This document shows, piece after piece, positions 54,937 through 64,000 of a DNA stretch of 64,000 bases. How positions within the stretch are numbered: position 1 is the first letter of the stretch; every line of letters begins with the position of its first letter. Under the pieces are notes generated by a model. It was given only the letters and a program-made list of their open reading frames with translations, was not told the DNA's origin and did not search any database. The DNA lies in NCBI GenBank assembly GCA_929200315.1, contig CAKMZB010000009.1, positions 1-64,000 on the forward strand, written 5' to 3'. Source of the DNA: an uncultured Alphaproteobacteria bacterium. Its GTDB lineage: Bacteria > Pseudomonadota > Alphaproteobacteria > Rhizobiales > Rhizobiaceae. The translations under genes were made by a program, and so were the position numbers.

Positions 54937-55497
54937 CTACCCGGAAATCTTTGTGTCCGGCACGAAGGTCAACGCCAACCCGTTGATGCAGTGACGGTTA
55001 CCCGTAGGAGCGGGACCGTCGGCAAAAATATGCCCCTGATGTCCACCGCAACGGATACAATGGACTTCCGTGCGCGCCACGAAGAGCTTGTAATCGGTCT
55101 CGGTGCCGAGTGCGCCTTTGATGCCCTCATAAAAGGACGGCCATCCCGTGCGGGAATCGAATTTCGTCTCCGACCGATAAAGCGGCAGCGCGCAACCGGC
55201 ACAAGCATAGGTGCCAGTTTCCTTGATTTCCAAAAGAGGTGAAGTGAAGGGGCGTTCCGTCGCCTCCTCGCGCAGCACGAGATAGGCGTCTTCAGACAGT
55301 TCGGCACGCCATTCCTCGTCGCTCTTTTTCACTGGCGTGACGGGGCTGGGCAGCAGGTCATGGCCAAAATTCGTGGCGGTCGCTAACGGGTCATTGGCTT
55401 TGGCAATGCGCATTCCGGTCATAGACGCGATTGCGAAGGTCACGATGGCTGCGCCGGATGCGCCAAGCAGGGCGCGGCGGGAGATGGTTTTGGTCAT
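54937..55497 (-). CDS. msrB: Peptide-methionine (R)-S-oxide reductase MsrB, TAT-exported
   Basis: 186 residues, ATG 55497 preceded by GGAGGCG. The N-terminus (TISRRALLGASGAAIVTFA) is a twin-arginine signal, so the enzyme acts in the periplasm. The MsrB fold follows, with zinc ligands in YACAGC and CIRCGG, FDSRTGWPSFYE, and the catalytic Cys in GNRHCINGLAL. It reduces methionine-R-sulfoxide in proteins. It is convergent with the anti-sigma gene, 11 bases apart. Which thioredoxin-like donor reduces it is not visible here. Confidence 0.95.
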   Translation of the reverse strand: MTKTISRRALLGASGAAIVTFAIASMTGMRIAKANDPLATATNFGHDLLPSPVTPVKKSDEEWRAELSEDAYLVLREEATERPFTSPLLEIKETGTYACAGCALPLYRSETKFDSRTGWPSFYEGIKGALGTETDYKLFVARTEVHCIRCGGHQGHIFADGPAPTGNRHCINGLALTFVPDTKISG

Positions 55498-55577
55498 GGA
55501 ACGCCTCCATATCTGTTCGCCTCCAACATAAAGACCAAAAGCGGCATGCCCACGGCCCCATGCTCAAGACTACGTGT

Positions 55578-55979
55578 TCAGCCCGTGATCTTTATGGTCA
55601 GCCATGTGCCCGCCAGGGCAGACAATCCGGTTAGAAATGTACCCCAGATCGTATCCACCACAGCAACCGTGACGGTGTAGCCCTTCAGCGTCGCCAGATT
55701 GGTAAAATCATAGGTTGCGTAGCAGAAGAGGCCAAACAGCGCGCCGTAAAGCAGGGCATGGCCAAGACTGCCGAGTTTAACCGCCGGAACAACGGCAAAA
55801 ATGACGATCCCGGCCACATACATGACATAGAAGGCCACCGCGACGCCGACGCGGAATTCATCCAGCAGCAAGCTACCGATCTGATCCTGGTAGAAACCCT
55901 TCGCGACCGTCCCGAGCCAGATGAAGTCGATGGCGAAGAAGACGATGACGGTGGTGAGATAGGCGACGACATACATCAT
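55578..55979 (-). CDS. DUF2177 family membrane protein
   Basis: 133 residues from ATG 55979 (MMYVVAYLTTVIVFF); a TTG 57 bases upstream adds a non-family tail. Four hydrophobic segments are present with family motifs FAIDFIWLGTVAKGFYQDQ, YGALFGLFCYATYDFTNLAT and VVDTIWGTFL. It is an integral inner-membrane protein of unknown function. About 68 bases separate it from the TVP38-type gene upstream. Confidence 0.87.
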   Translation of the reverse strand: MMYVVAYLTTVIVFFAIDFIWLGTVAKGFYQDQIGSLLLDEFRVGVAVAFYVMYVAGIVIFAVVPAVKLGSLGHALLYGALFGLFCYATYDFTNLATLKGYTVTVAVVDTIWGTFLTGLSALAGTWLTIKITG

Positions 55980-56046
55980 GGCGCTGATCCAAACTGGTTT
56001 GAAACAAACCATTACGGGCAAGCTTTGTTCCGTCAATTGCGCCTAA

Positions 56047-56772
56047 TTAGACGGCTTTATCCTGGATCTGCGCGAGCTTGGCCTTGGCCTTCTTTGTCAC
56101 AAGCACGGTCACAATGAGCGTTGCGATGATGCCAGCACCAAAGACAGCATATTTGAGCGCACTCGCATCCCCTCCACCTGCAGCAGCCTGACCGCCAAGG
56201 GAGCCGATCCACACGTAAAGAAGCGTGCCTGGCATGATGCCGAGGAAGGTTGCAAGCTGGGCGGGCCAGAAGCCAACCGGCGTTAGGCCGAGGAACCAGT
56301 TTTGTAGCGAGAACGGCAGAGCTGGTGACAAGCGCAGCAGCAAAACGACCCTCCAACCCTCCTCGCCAATCGCCTGGTTTACCGCGTTGAATTTCGGATA
56401 GGCGACGACCTTTTCCTGCACACGGTCGTGGAAGATGTAGCGAGCAGCAAGAAAGGAGATGGCCGAGCCAAAGGTCGCACCCACCACCACCAGTGGAAAA
56501 CCCCAAAGGCCGAAAGCCACGCCAGCAGCGAGGGTGAGGATCGAACCCGGCACCAACATGAAGGTTGTCAGAGCGTAAACCACCATGAAGATGATCCAAC
56601 CAAGAACGCCCAGGTTCTCTACCCAAAGCCGAAAGGCCTCCACCCATTGGGAAATGGGCAGCAGACGATAGGCAAAAACGAGCGCAACGAGGGCGACGAT
56701 GCCGATGGCGATCTTCGCCCAGGGCAAGCCGCCGCCTGACGTGGCGGGCGTTGTCTGGCTGGTACCGGTCAT
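56047..56772 (-). CDS. TVP38/TMEM64 (DedA-like, VTT domain) membrane protein
   Basis: 241 residues from ATG 56772 with GGAAGA upstream. The core carries VLGWIIFMVVYALTTFMLVP, GFPLVVVGATFGSAISFLAA and RLSPALPFSLQNWFLGLTPV, the VTT-domain hallmarks. The C-terminus is a further helix with a Lys-rich tail. The family is linked to lipid scrambling or proton-coupled membrane processes, but the exact role here is unknown. Confidence 0.9.
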   Translation of the reverse strand: MTGTSQTTPATSGGGLPWAKIAIGIVALVALVFAYRLLPISQWVEAFRLWVENLGVLGWIIFMVVYALTTFMLVPGSILTLAAGVAFGLWGFPLVVVGATFGSAISFLAARYIFHDRVQEKVVAYPKFNAVNQAIGEEGWRVVLLLRLSPALPFSLQNWFLGLTPVGFWPAQLATFLGIMPGTLLYVWIGSLGGQAAAGGGDASALKYAVFGAGIIATLIVTVLVTKKAKAKLAQIQDKAV

Positions 56773-56876
56773 GATGGTCTTCCGCGACAATTGGTCCGTT
56801 TCCTCGGTATGAGCAGGCAGAGGCGCCGCGACAAGGGTTGGCTCAGCCCGCTCGCGGCTTGGTGATGCAAATTCAT

Positions 56877-57902
56877 CTAATGGGCGCGGCGCACCCTGGC
56901 GCGTTCTAGCACTTCTTCGATGATGGCCCCGGCGCGTTTGGGGTTCTCAAGGCGCATCTGGATTTCTAACGCCTGGGATGCTGTGTGAAGGGCCGTTTGC
57001 TTGTCCCCACGGCGGACAAGACGAGCCTTGTCTTTGGTGGTGGTGACCAGGAGCGCATCAAGCTCCTCGGCGCGTTGCAGTAATTCCTCACAATCGGTTG
57101 GGGAATAGACGTGATGGTCGGGGAAGGAGCGGGTTTCCAGCACCTGCGCCCCAACCGCTTCCAACGAATGATAGAACTTGTTGGGCGCGCCGATACCGCA
57201 ATAGGCATACACCTTCGCGTCTTTCCAACGGCCTGGCTTCGACACCTGGATCATCGCGGCGATGACGGGCTTTGCCATTTTAGCAGCTACACGCACGACC
57301 TTTGCCGTAGCCGTGGAGGTGCCAACAAGCAGCAGAGCATCGGCGCGAGCGAGTTGGGTCTTCAATGGCGCCCGCAAAGGGCCGGCCGGGTGAACAAAAC
57401 CGTTGCCGATTGCTCTACCTGCATCCACCACAACAAGGCTGAAATCCTTGTAAAGCGCCGGGTTCTGGAAACCGTCATCCATGATAACGAGGTCAACGCC
57501 CATCTCTTCCAGCATCTTCACCCCCGCCACCCGGTCGGCGCAAACGACGGTAGGTGCACGAGCGGCAAGGAGCAGCGCCTCATCTCCAACATCGTGCGAA
57601 TTGTGAGACCTGAAATTGACCTTCAGCGGCCCGCGGCGCACAGCGCTGCCATAGCCACGGGTGAGAAAACCGGGTTTCAGCTTCATCGCCTTTGCAACGC
57701 GGGCAAATTCCATCGCTGTTGGCGTCTTGCCAGCACCGCCTGCAGTAAGGTTGCCGATACACAAGACCGGAAGGGCACTTGTGTAGGAGGGTTCCGCCTC
57801 CATGCGGCGCTTTGCGACCGTGCCATAAATCCACCCGAAAGGCGCAAGCCCCAGGGCAAATATGCCCCGTTTCGCGTACCAATATGACGGTTCGTCAGCC
57901 AA
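56877..57902 (-). CDS. lpxK: Tetraacyldisaccharide 4'-kinase LpxK
   Basis: 341 residues; TTG start at 57902, five bases after the waaA stop. LpxK phosphorylates the 4' position of the lipid A disaccharide at the inner membrane. It shows an N-terminal hydrophobic anchor, Walker A variant NLTAGGAGKTPTAMEFARV, and the GFLTRGYGS, DVGDEALLLA, VIMDDGFQNP and VVDAGRAIGNG blocks. The waaA-lpxK order is standard in alphaproteobacteria. Confidence 0.94.
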   Translation of the reverse strand: MADEPSYWYAKRGIFALGLAPFGWIYGTVAKRRMEAEPSYTSALPVLCIGNLTAGGAGKTPTAMEFARVAKAMKLKPGFLTRGYGSAVRRGPLKVNFRSHNSHDVGDEALLLAARAPTVVCADRVAGVKMLEEMGVDLVIMDDGFQNPALYKDFSLVVVDAGRAIGNGFVHPAGPLRAPLKTQLARADALLLVGTSTATAKVVRVAAKMAKPVIAAMIQVSKPGRWKDAKVYAYCGIGAPNKFYHSLEAVGAQVLETRSFPDHHVYSPTDCEELLQRAEELDALLVTTTKDKARLVRRGDKQTALHTASQALEIQMRLENPKRAGAIIEEVLERARVRRAH

Positions 57903-57907
57903 ATTCT

Positions 57908-59281
57908 CTACGCCGCCGTTTGTGGCGCGTTTGTGCCGAGTTCCACCTTCAACCGAAGGGGCAAAACAAAGGGATCGAGAGCCGCCACCGAACGATCAAG
58001 GGCACCGCGCATCGTCTCCAACGCGCCAAGGGCGGCGGCATGAAGCGCCTCCCGCTCATCGGGCTTTGACCACAAGTGGAGAATATGCGCCGCCAAAGCC
58101 TCTTCATCCGTCACCAACCGCACGCCGCCAGCCTCCACCAGGGCTTCATAGGTGGAACGGAAATTCTGCACGTGGCAGCCGGATATAACGGCGGTGCCGG
58201 TGAGAACCGGTTCAATGGGATTCTGCCCACCCTGGGTGTTGGTTTCTGCCAACCCAAGTGATTTTCCCATAAACGCGACAGAGGCAAGGCGCAGAAACAG
58301 ACCCATCTCACCAATGGAATCCCCAAGCAAAACCTTAACCTTGCCGATGGGGTCTTCCCTTGAGCGGAAGGCATGAGAAAGGCCCGCCGAATAAAGCACA
58401 GCAGAAATCTCATTTGCTCTTTCCGGGTGGCGCGGCACCAGCACGAGCAGGGCGTCGGGGCGATGGGTGAGAATGAGTTTATGGGCCTTGGCCACGGCCT
58501 CCTCTTCACCGGCATGGGTGGAGACCGCCGCCCAGACCGGGCGGTTGCCGATCTGCCGCTTCAACCGGCTCAAAACATCAGCGTCAACAGGCGGGCTTTC
58601 CGCGTCGATCTTCAAATTGCCCGCTTCAACCACATTGGGACTGCCGAGCCGGCGGAACCGCTCCGCATCCAGGGACGACTGGGCGATCACCAGAGCGAGA
58701 GGTTCAAACACCTTTTGCGCAAGTGCCGAGCGTTTGCGCCAGCGGCGGCCAGACCGATCCGACATCCGTGCATTGATAAGCACCTGAGGCACCCGCCTGC
58801 GGGCAAGTTCCTGAACCGTGACGGGCCATATCTCGCTCTCGGCAAAAATCGCCAAATCCGGCTTCCAATGTTCGATGAACCGCTCCACCGCCGGGGGCAG
58901 GTCCAGAGGCACATATTGGTGGATCGTTGTGGGAGCGAGGCGTTCCGACATGATTCCGGCCGACGTCACGGTGCCGGTTGTCAGCACGATGGGGATACCA
59001 AACGCCTCAAGCCGCGCAATAAGCGGCATAATGGCAAGTGACTCGCCGACACTTGCAGCATGAAGCCAGACAACCGGGCCATCCGGCCGCTCATGACTGG
59101 CATAGCCGTAGCGCTCATACCGGCGCGCACGATCCTCCTTCCCCTGCTTGGCTCGACGCTTCAGCGCGATGCCCGCAAAGGGGTAGAGCACATAGCCAAT
59201 GCCACGGTAGAGGCGCAGCATGGCGTTGGCGACATATTCACTCAACGCGCGCTGCTCCCCTGGGGTGTCGGGTTGGGCCAA
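57908..59281 (-). CDS. waaA: 3-deoxy-D-manno-octulosonic acid (Kdo) transferase
   Basis: Up to 457 residues. The start is uncertain: TTG 59281, TTG 59242 or ATG 59221, none with a good ribosome site. It adds Kdo from CMP-Kdo to lipid IVA. The N-terminal anchor YRGIGYVLYPFAG is followed by VVWLHAASVGESLAI, IFAESEIWPVTVQELARRRV and NARMSDRSGRRW. The C-terminal GT-B half has GDSIGEMGLFLRLASVAFMG and GGQNPIEP. It is followed at five bases by lpxK. Confidence 0.93.
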   Translation of the reverse strand: MAQPDTPGEQRALSEYVANAMLRLYRGIGYVLYPFAGIALKRRAKQGKEDRARRYERYGYASHERPDGPVVWLHAASVGESLAIMPLIARLEAFGIPIVLTTGTVTSAGIMSERLAPTTIHQYVPLDLPPAVERFIEHWKPDLAIFAESEIWPVTVQELARRRVPQVLINARMSDRSGRRWRKRSALAQKVFEPLALVIAQSSLDAERFRRLGSPNVVEAGNLKIDAESPPVDADVLSRLKRQIGNRPVWAAVSTHAGEEEAVAKAHKLILTHRPDALLVLVPRHPERANEISAVLYSAGLSHAFRSREDPIGKVKVLLGDSIGEMGLFLRLASVAFMGKSLGLAETNTQGGQNPIEPVLTGTAVISGCHVQNFRSTYEALVEAGGVRLVTDEEALAAHILHLWSKPDEREALHAAALGALETMRGALDRSVAALDPFVLPLRLKVELGTNAPQTAA

Positions 59282-59319
59282 AAAGGTTTTGGGAGGAGGT
59301 CAACTGGTAACCGGGCCGA

Positions 59320-59556
59320 TCAGGCGTTTTCCGGTTCAAGCAGGCGGTGCAGATGAACCACGAAATAACGCATATGGGCATTGTCGACGGACGCTTGCGC
59401 CTTGGCTTTCCAAACAGCGCGTGCGGTTTGGTAGTCGGGATACATACCAACGAGATCCACACTTTCCAGATCACGGAATGTGATGCCTTCAAGATTTTCC
59501 ATCTCGCCTCCAAAAACGAGATGGAGGAGTTGTTTGGGTTCGGTTTCAATCGCCAT
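59320..59556 (-). CDS. DUF4170 family protein
   Basis: 78 residues, ATG 59556. LHLVFGGEMENLEGITFRD, then VGMYPDYQTARAVWKAKAQA and YFVVHLHRLLEP match the small DUF4170 family, encoded between cysQ and waaA in many Rhizobiales. It has no known function; the length fits the family. It lies in the same-strand pmbA-cysQ-DUF4170-waaA-lpxK run. Confidence 0.88.
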   Translation of the reverse strand: MAIETEPKQLLHLVFGGEMENLEGITFRDLESVDLVGMYPDYQTARAVWKAKAQASVDNAHMRYFVVHLHRLLEPENA

Positions 59557-59595
59557 AAGGAGCCTGCATGTTGGGGAGTGGACGAGTGCGCGACC

Positions 59596-60390
59596 TCATT
59601 CCATATGCCGCGCGGCGAAGACAAGCATTTCCTTTTTCAAGGACAATGGCCCGGCAATGAGGGTGGGATGCAGGGCTGCGGCGCTGTTGTAGCGCAAGCG
59701 CTCGCCCTTTGCATCAAGAAGCGCGCCGCCAGCCTCAGCCAATATCAGATCAGCGGCCGCAATGTCCCAATCTTTCGCACCGTGTTTAGCAAACCCGAGC
59801 GTTGCCGCGCCGGAAGCAACCATGGCGATGCGGTAAGCAAGAGAGGGAACGTGGTGGAGTTTTTCGACGCCCTCCCCACCGCCGTCGCGCCAGTTGCGCA
59901 AAGCCGTGATGAGCGCGCCAGGGCCGGCTACTTTCCAAGGTTCCTGCTCCGGAACAGCTGACAGCTTTTCGCCGTTTAGCGCAGCGCCATCATTGAGATT
60001 GGCGGTGTAGGTTTCGTCAAGAGCAGGGCAGTGCAGAACCCCGGCGACAGGCAGGCCGTCCTCGACAATCGCGATGGAAACACACCAGCGGCGTGACCCG
60101 GCCAGAAAGCCTCGCGTGCCGTCAATGGGGTCAACAACGAAGACGCGACTTCTGCCCTGGCGTGCATTTACGTCATCCGTTGTCTCCTCCGACAACCAGC
60201 CATAGTCCGGTCGCGCCTGTTGGAGCGTCGCGCCGAGATGCTTGTCGACTGCGAAGTCAGCCTCACTCACCGGGCTGTCACCGGTCTTTAACCAGACTTC
60301 CGGATCGCGCTTGAAGTAGCGAAGGGCAATGTCGCCCGCCGCTTTCGCTTCCTGCGTGATGAGTGCGAGATCGTCTCTATTGTCCGGCAA
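59596..60390 (-). CDS. cysQ: 3'(2'),5'-bisphosphate nucleotidase / inositol monophosphatase family (CysQ-like)
   Basis: 264 residues; TTG start at 60390, overlapping the end of pmbA by 14 bases. Metal-binding motifs of the family are WLSEETTDD and VDPIDGTRGFLAG, and the C-terminal KDWDIAAADLILAEAGG. It removes the 3' phosphate of PAP or dephosphorylates inositol phosphates; the context favours neither decisively. Confidence 0.88.
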   Translation of the reverse strand: MPDNRDDLALITQEAKAAGDIALRYFKRDPEVWLKTGDSPVSEADFAVDKHLGATLQQARPDYGWLSEETTDDVNARQGRSRVFVVDPIDGTRGFLAGSRRWCVSIAIVEDGLPVAGVLHCPALDETYTANLNDGAALNGEKLSAVPEQEPWKVAGPGALITALRNWRDGGGEGVEKLHHVPSLAYRIAMVASGAATLGFAKHGAKDWDIAAADLILAEAGGALLDAKGERLRYNSAAALHPTLIAGPLSLKKEMLVFAARHME

Positions 60391-61720
60391 TGGTCATGCC
60401 TTCAATGAGGAGCGTCGGGCATTCGGTGGAGAAGCCGGTTTCCAGATCGCTCGCCGGTTCCAGCCGCGCAAGCATGTCGATGAGATTGCCCGCGATGGTC
60501 ACCTCGCTGACGGGAAAGGTGATCTCACCATTCTCAATCCAGAAACCGGAGGCACCGCGTGAATAGACGCCGGTGACAAGGTTTGCTCCCTGGCCGATCA
60601 ATTCGGTGACGTAAAAGCCCGTTCCGCACGCGACCATCATCTGTTGCGGTGAACGCACACCCGGCGAGAGGCGCAGGTTGGTGGATGAAGGCGAAGTGCC
60701 GCTGCCGGACCGGCCAGCCCGGCCGTTCGTCTCCAGCCCCAATTCCCGCGCCGTCGCGCTGTCGAGCACCCATTGGGTAAGCGCGCCATCGGCGACGAGA
60801 TCGTAAACCTCTCCAGCCACCCCCTCTCCATCAAAAGGACGGGAGGCCTGACCGCGTTTGATGAAGGGATCATCGCGCAGGGAGATGCCGGTGGGCAGGA
60901 TTGCCGCACCGCGTTTCTCCTTCAGGTAAGACGTCCCCCGAGCAATCATGGCGCCATTGGCCCCGCCGGAGATGTGGCCGACAAATCCTCGCGCGATACG
61001 CGGAGCGAGGATGATCGGCACACTCTGGCTCGGCACCTGGCGCGGGTTCATTTTCTCCACCGTCCGCTCGCCGGCAAGGCGGCCAATGCTCTCAGCCGAC
61101 CGCAGGTCTTCGGCATGATGCTTGCTGTCAAAGTCGTAATCCCGCTGCATCCCCGTCCCCTCCCCGGCGACAGCGCTGACGGAAAGGGAGTGGCGCGAGG
61201 AGCGGTAATGGCCGGAAAAACCGTGGCTGGTCACCAGCACCGAACCGCCCTGCCCGTAGCCGTAAGACGCACCGGAGGATTTTGCGACGCCTTTCACACA
61301 AAGCGCGGCATCCTCGCAGGCAAGCGCGGCGGCGCGCATCGTCTCATGGGATGGTTCGCTCTCATCAAACAAATCGAGATCAGCGACGGACGTTGCGAGT
61401 CTGTCAGCTGGCGCGAGACCGGCGAAGCGGTCTTCGGGAGAAACCCTGGCCATCGCCACGGCACGCTCGGCAAGGCCGGCAATATCGTCCGCCTGGTTGG
61501 CGGAAATGCTGGCTGTCCGATCCCCCACAAAGACCCGCAAAGTGAACGCGGCGTTCTCGGCGGATTCGGTGTCTTCAACCACACCGTCGCGCACCTGAAC
61601 GCCGGTGGAGCGGCTGGCGCTCACCACCGTGTCACAAGCATCAGCCCCGGCGCGGCGCGCAGCTTCCACCAGCGCGGCGGCACGGTCCGTCAGGGTGGGC
61701 AGGTCAAAGGCAGTGGCCAA
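60377..61720 (-). CDS. pmbA: TldD/PmbA family metalloprotease subunit (TldE/PmbA)
   Basis: 447 residues, TTG start at 61720. It is the PmbA (TldE) type: ACDTVVSASRSTGVQVRDG, AAILPTGISLRDDPFIKRG and the C-terminal SGFWIENGEITFPVSEVTIA. PmbA works with TldD as a heterodimeric protease maturing peptides and degrading CcdA-like proteins; only TldD carries the HEXXH motif. No tldD is present in the window. Confidence 0.92.
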   Translation of the reverse strand: MATAFDLPTLTDRAAALVEAARRAGADACDTVVSASRSTGVQVRDGVVEDTESAENAAFTLRVFVGDRTASISANQADDIAGLAERAVAMARVSPEDRFAGLAPADRLATSVADLDLFDESEPSHETMRAAALACEDAALCVKGVAKSSGASYGYGQGGSVLVTSHGFSGHYRSSRHSLSVSAVAGEGTGMQRDYDFDSKHHAEDLRSAESIGRLAGERTVEKMNPRQVPSQSVPIILAPRIARGFVGHISGGANGAMIARGTSYLKEKRGAAILPTGISLRDDPFIKRGQASRPFDGEGVAGEVYDLVADGALTQWVLDSATARELGLETNGRAGRSGSGTSPSSTNLRLSPGVRSPQQMMVACGTGFYVTELIGQGANLVTGVYSRGASGFWIENGEITFPVSEVTIAGNLIDMLARLEPASDLETGFSTECPTLLIEGMTIAGQ

Positions 61721-61877
61721 GGCTTATTCCGTCTAATCATAATGCGAGAGCGTCTGCGCAGCGATAGGCCCCACCGCGCTATTGAACAAGTGCCTGACCG
61801 CCGCATCACCCTTGCCCACAAGACCAAGAGCCACCATGGTCATGGGACGCGATTTGGCGAAAGGCGACAACCCGATC

Positions 61878-63689
61878 ATGGCTGACCCCACCGGTTCCGG
61901 CGGTGCGATATTTCTTGAAGCCGTGCTTCTGCTCGGCGGGGCAACAATTGCCGCACCGCTGTTTAAGAAGATCGGCCTTGGCACCGTGCTCGGCTATCTC
62001 GCCGTTGGCCTTCTGCTCGGCCCCGTCCTGCGCATCGTCAGTGACGGAGAGGACGTGCTGCACGTGGCCGAACTTGGGGTGGTCTTACTGCTTTTCATTG
62101 TGGGGTTGGAGCTTAAGCCCGCGCGGCTGTGGGACATGCGGCGAGAAATTTTCGGTCTTGGTGGCTCGCAGGTTCTGCTGTCAGGCTTAGTGCTGGCAGG
62201 CTTTGCCTGGCTGCTGAGGTTCGAGTTCTCCGCAGCCCTTGTCGTGGGCTTTGGCCTGGCGCTGTCCTCGACGGCATTTGCGATCCAGTTCATGGAGGAT
62301 CGGAGGGAATTCGGCACCGTTTACGGCAAACGTTCCTTCTCGATCCTGCTTTTCCAGGACATCGCCATCGCTCCGCTTTTGGTGGCCGTGCCAATCCTCG
62401 CTGCTGGTGCCATGGAGGTGACGTCAGCCGGGTTGACCCAGGCCGGTCTTGCCATCGGCAGCGTTATTGGACTCATCCTGATCGGCCGTTATCTGTTGAA
62501 CCCATTCTTCGGCATCATCGCAGGAACCGGTGCGCGCGAAGCTATGATTGCCGCTGCCCTCTTCATCGTCATTGGTGCAGCCGTGCTGCTGCAATATGCG
62601 GGCCTGTCCATGGCGCTTGGCGCCTTCATCGCTGGCGTGATGCTTGCTGAATCCAGCTATCGCCATGAGCTGGAAGCCGACATTGAACCCTTCCGCGGAA
62701 TCCTGCTGGGGCTTTTCTTTGTTGCCGTTGGTCTGGCGGTCGACCTGCGTGTGGTTTGGGACAATCTCTGGCTCATCCTTACCATCGTGCCCGTCATGAT
62801 GGGGATCAAGGCGCTCATTCTTTACGGTCTGTCGCGCCTCTTTGGTTCAAACCACGGGGACGCAGCGCGCATCGCCGGCATCCTGCCGCAGCATGGGGAA
62901 TTCGGCTTTGTCCTCTTCACCGCCGCAAGTGGTGCAGCTTTGCTGAATTCCGACGATGCCTCCATCCTCACTGCCGCAGTCACACTTTCCATGGCGCTGA
63001 CACCGCTTTCAGTGTTCCTGTCCGGCCTCGTTGTCGGCAAGGACGAACCCGAGCACATGGACGAGGATTTCGCGAATGCCGGATCCAACGTCCTTATGAT
63101 CGGCTTTTCGCGCATGGGGCAGATCGCGGCGCAAGTGCTGCTTGCGGGCGGGAGTGGAGTGACGGTCCTCGACAATTCCGCTGAACGCATTCGCCAGGCC
63201 AAAAATTTTGGCTTCCGGATCTATTTCGGAGACGGCACACGCAAAGATGTGCTCCGCGCGGCGGGGATCGAGAAGGCAAAGATCGTTGCCGTTTGTACAC
63301 AACATCGTAGCACCACCGACGAGGTGGTCGAGCTAATCCGCCACGAATATCCCGACATCCAGCTCTATGTGCGCTCCTATGACCGGGGTCATTCGCTGGA
63401 ATTGCTGGTGCAGAACAATGTCTGGCAGATCCGAGAAACCTTCGAGAGCGCCCTCATTATGGGCGGCAAGCTGCTCGAGGCGACCGGGAGCGATGAACGT
63501 CGCGCAGAACGGATCATTGATGATGTGCGACGACGCGACAAAGACCGCCTCAACGAGCAGCTTAAAAACGGCATTGCCGCCGGTCTCGAGCACCTTCATT
63601 TTGCGCCGGTGCCGGAACCACTTGAAGAGGTGAACGAACACGGTCAACACAATAGGCCCGGCGCACAACCAGAGGAGGCCGACCAATGA
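61878..63689 (+). CDS. CPA2-family cation:proton antiporter with RCK domain (KefB/C-like)
   Basis: 603 residues from ATG 61878 (MADPTGSGG); upstream in-frame starts add a non-family tail. The N-terminal ~390 residues hold about 12 membrane segments with [35 protein letters not shown] and [14 protein letters not shown]. The cytoplasmic RCK/TrkA-N domain at ~415-530 has [20 protein letters not shown] and [15 protein letters not shown]. It probably exchanges K+ for H+ under glutathione or nucleotide control. Its ATGA stop overlaps the next gene. Confidence 0.92.
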   Translation: MADPTGSGGAIFLEAVLLLGGATIAAPLFKKIGLGTVLGYLAVGLLLGPVLRIVSDGEDVLHVAELGVVLLLFIVGLELKPARLWDMRREIFGLGGSQVLLSGLVLAGFAWLLRFEFSAALVVGFGLALSSTAFAIQFMEDRREFGTVYGKRSFSILLFQDIAIAPLLVAVPILAAGAMEVTSAGLTQAGLAIGSVIGLILIGRYLLNPFFGIIAGTGAREAMIAAALFIVIGAAVLLQYAGLSMALGAFIAGVMLAESSYRHELEADIEPFRGILLGLFFVAVGLAVDLRVVWDNLWLILTIVPVMMGIKALILYGLSRLFGSNHGDAARIAGILPQHGEFGFVLFTAASGAALLNSDDASILTAAVTLSMALTPLSVFLSGLVVGKDEPEHMDEDFANAGSNVLMIGFSRMGQIAAQVLLAGGSGVTVLDNSAERIRQAKNFGFRIYFGDGTRKDVLRAAGIEKAKIVAVCTQHRSTTDEVVELIRHEYPDIQLYVRSYDRGHSLELLVQNNVWQIRETFESALIMGGKLLEATGSDERRAERIIDDVRRRDKDRLNEQLKNGIAAGLEHLHFAPVPEPLEEVNEHGQHNRPGAQPEEADQ

Positions 63690-64000
63690 GCCAGCCTGAG
63701 ATCACGCCCTTCCATCTCGCCTTTCCTGTCCATGATCTGGAGGCAGCGCGCGACTTCTACGTCAGCGGCCTTGGCTGTGGCACGGGGCGCGAGAGCGACC
63801 ATTGGATCGACTTTGACCTCCATGGCCATCAAATCGTCGCCCATTACAAAGCCGGTATGGAAACAGGGATCGAGATCACCAACGCGGTTGACGGCGATGA
63901 TGTGCCCGTCCCGCATTTCGGCGTTGTGCTGCGCATGGAAGATTGGGAGACGATGAGCCAACGGTTGCTGGCCCGCGATGACACACGCTGGGTGATCCGC
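63686..64000 (+). CDS. VOC/glyoxalase-superfamily protein (truncated by window end)
   Basis: At least 105 residues; ATG 63686 overlaps the antiporter stop and has GAGGAGG upstream. It begins [20 protein letters not shown], the start of a VOC beta-alpha-beta module, with a likely metal-ligand His early (PFHLAFP) and a second region near [13 protein letters not shown]. The family includes glyoxalases, dioxygenases and antibiotic-binding proteins. Coupling to a KefB-type antiporter suggests a role in electrophile or methylglyoxal stress, which is inference. Confidence 0.88.
   Translation, partial: MSQPEITPFHLAFPVHDLEAARDFYVSGLGCGTGRESDHWIDFDLHGHQIVAHYKAGMETGIEITNAVDGDDVPVPHFGVVLRMEDWETMSQRLLARDDTRWVIR

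Overview
The window is chromosomal DNA of an alphaproteobacterium, most probably Hyphomicrobiales (Rhizobiales). Supporting signs are the pmbA-cysQ-DUF4170-waaA-lpxK gene order, the phoR-pstSCAB-phoU-phoB order, small DUF2093 and DUF2177 proteins, a PutA with an adjacent Lrp-type PutR-like regulator, and a MutL with the endonuclease motif. Most of the window is dense, GC-rich and housekeeping-like, with many 4-14 base gene overlaps. No rRNA, tRNA or CRISPR array was recognised.

Layout. (1) 1-12945: two tandem giant autotransporter genes on the minus strand. The left one runs off the window; each has its own near-identical leader. (2) 13055-17191: a LolD-like ATPase, FtsX-like permease and AttH/CrtC-type lipocalin operon. 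(3) 17345-20494: a 1049-residue reductive dehalogenase fused to its own FMN/NAD(P)H/[2Fe-2S] reductase, the most unusual single gene here. (4) 20665-25735: selO, a REPIN-like repeat, and an overlapping xylA-kynU-hemC operon; glpD is divergent. (5) 27386-30851: an AT-richer island carrying an AraC regulator, a TAT-exported cupredoxin, a DUF4142 protein and an SPW-like membrane protein. It is bracketed by two halves of one degenerate IS5-type transposase, and it interrupts a GIY-YIG nuclease gene. (6) 30951-35118: gamma-glutamyltransferase, a HisD-like dehydrogenase with altered metal ligands, and an MFS transporter. (7) 35162-44384: the phosphate regulon (phoR, pstSCAB, phoU, phoB, with a PHO box before pstS), preceded by mrp and an ornithine cyclodeaminase-family gene. 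(8) 44385-47203: a structured gene-free spacer, SCP2, thiolase and enoyl-CoA hydratase. (9) 47200-55497: putA and its putative regulator, DUF2093, mutL, an ECF sigma/RskA-like anti-sigma pair, and TAT-exported msrB. (10) 55578-64000: membrane proteins, lpxK, waaA, DUF4170, cysQ, pmbA, a KefB-type antiporter and a truncated VOC gene.

How the parts may work together. The pst/pho block is a complete phosphate uptake and sensing unit. lpxK and waaA belong to lipid A/Kdo biosynthesis, which fits a Gram-negative cell displaying very large autotransporters. In the island, the AraC regulator may control both flanking transcription units, because the same 14-base motif lies 80-96 bases before each. 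The dehalogenase carries its own electron-transfer chain and no export signal, so it looks like a cytoplasmic, catabolic (non-respiratory) enzyme. All functional statements are read from the sequence and remembered family features; no database search was possible.
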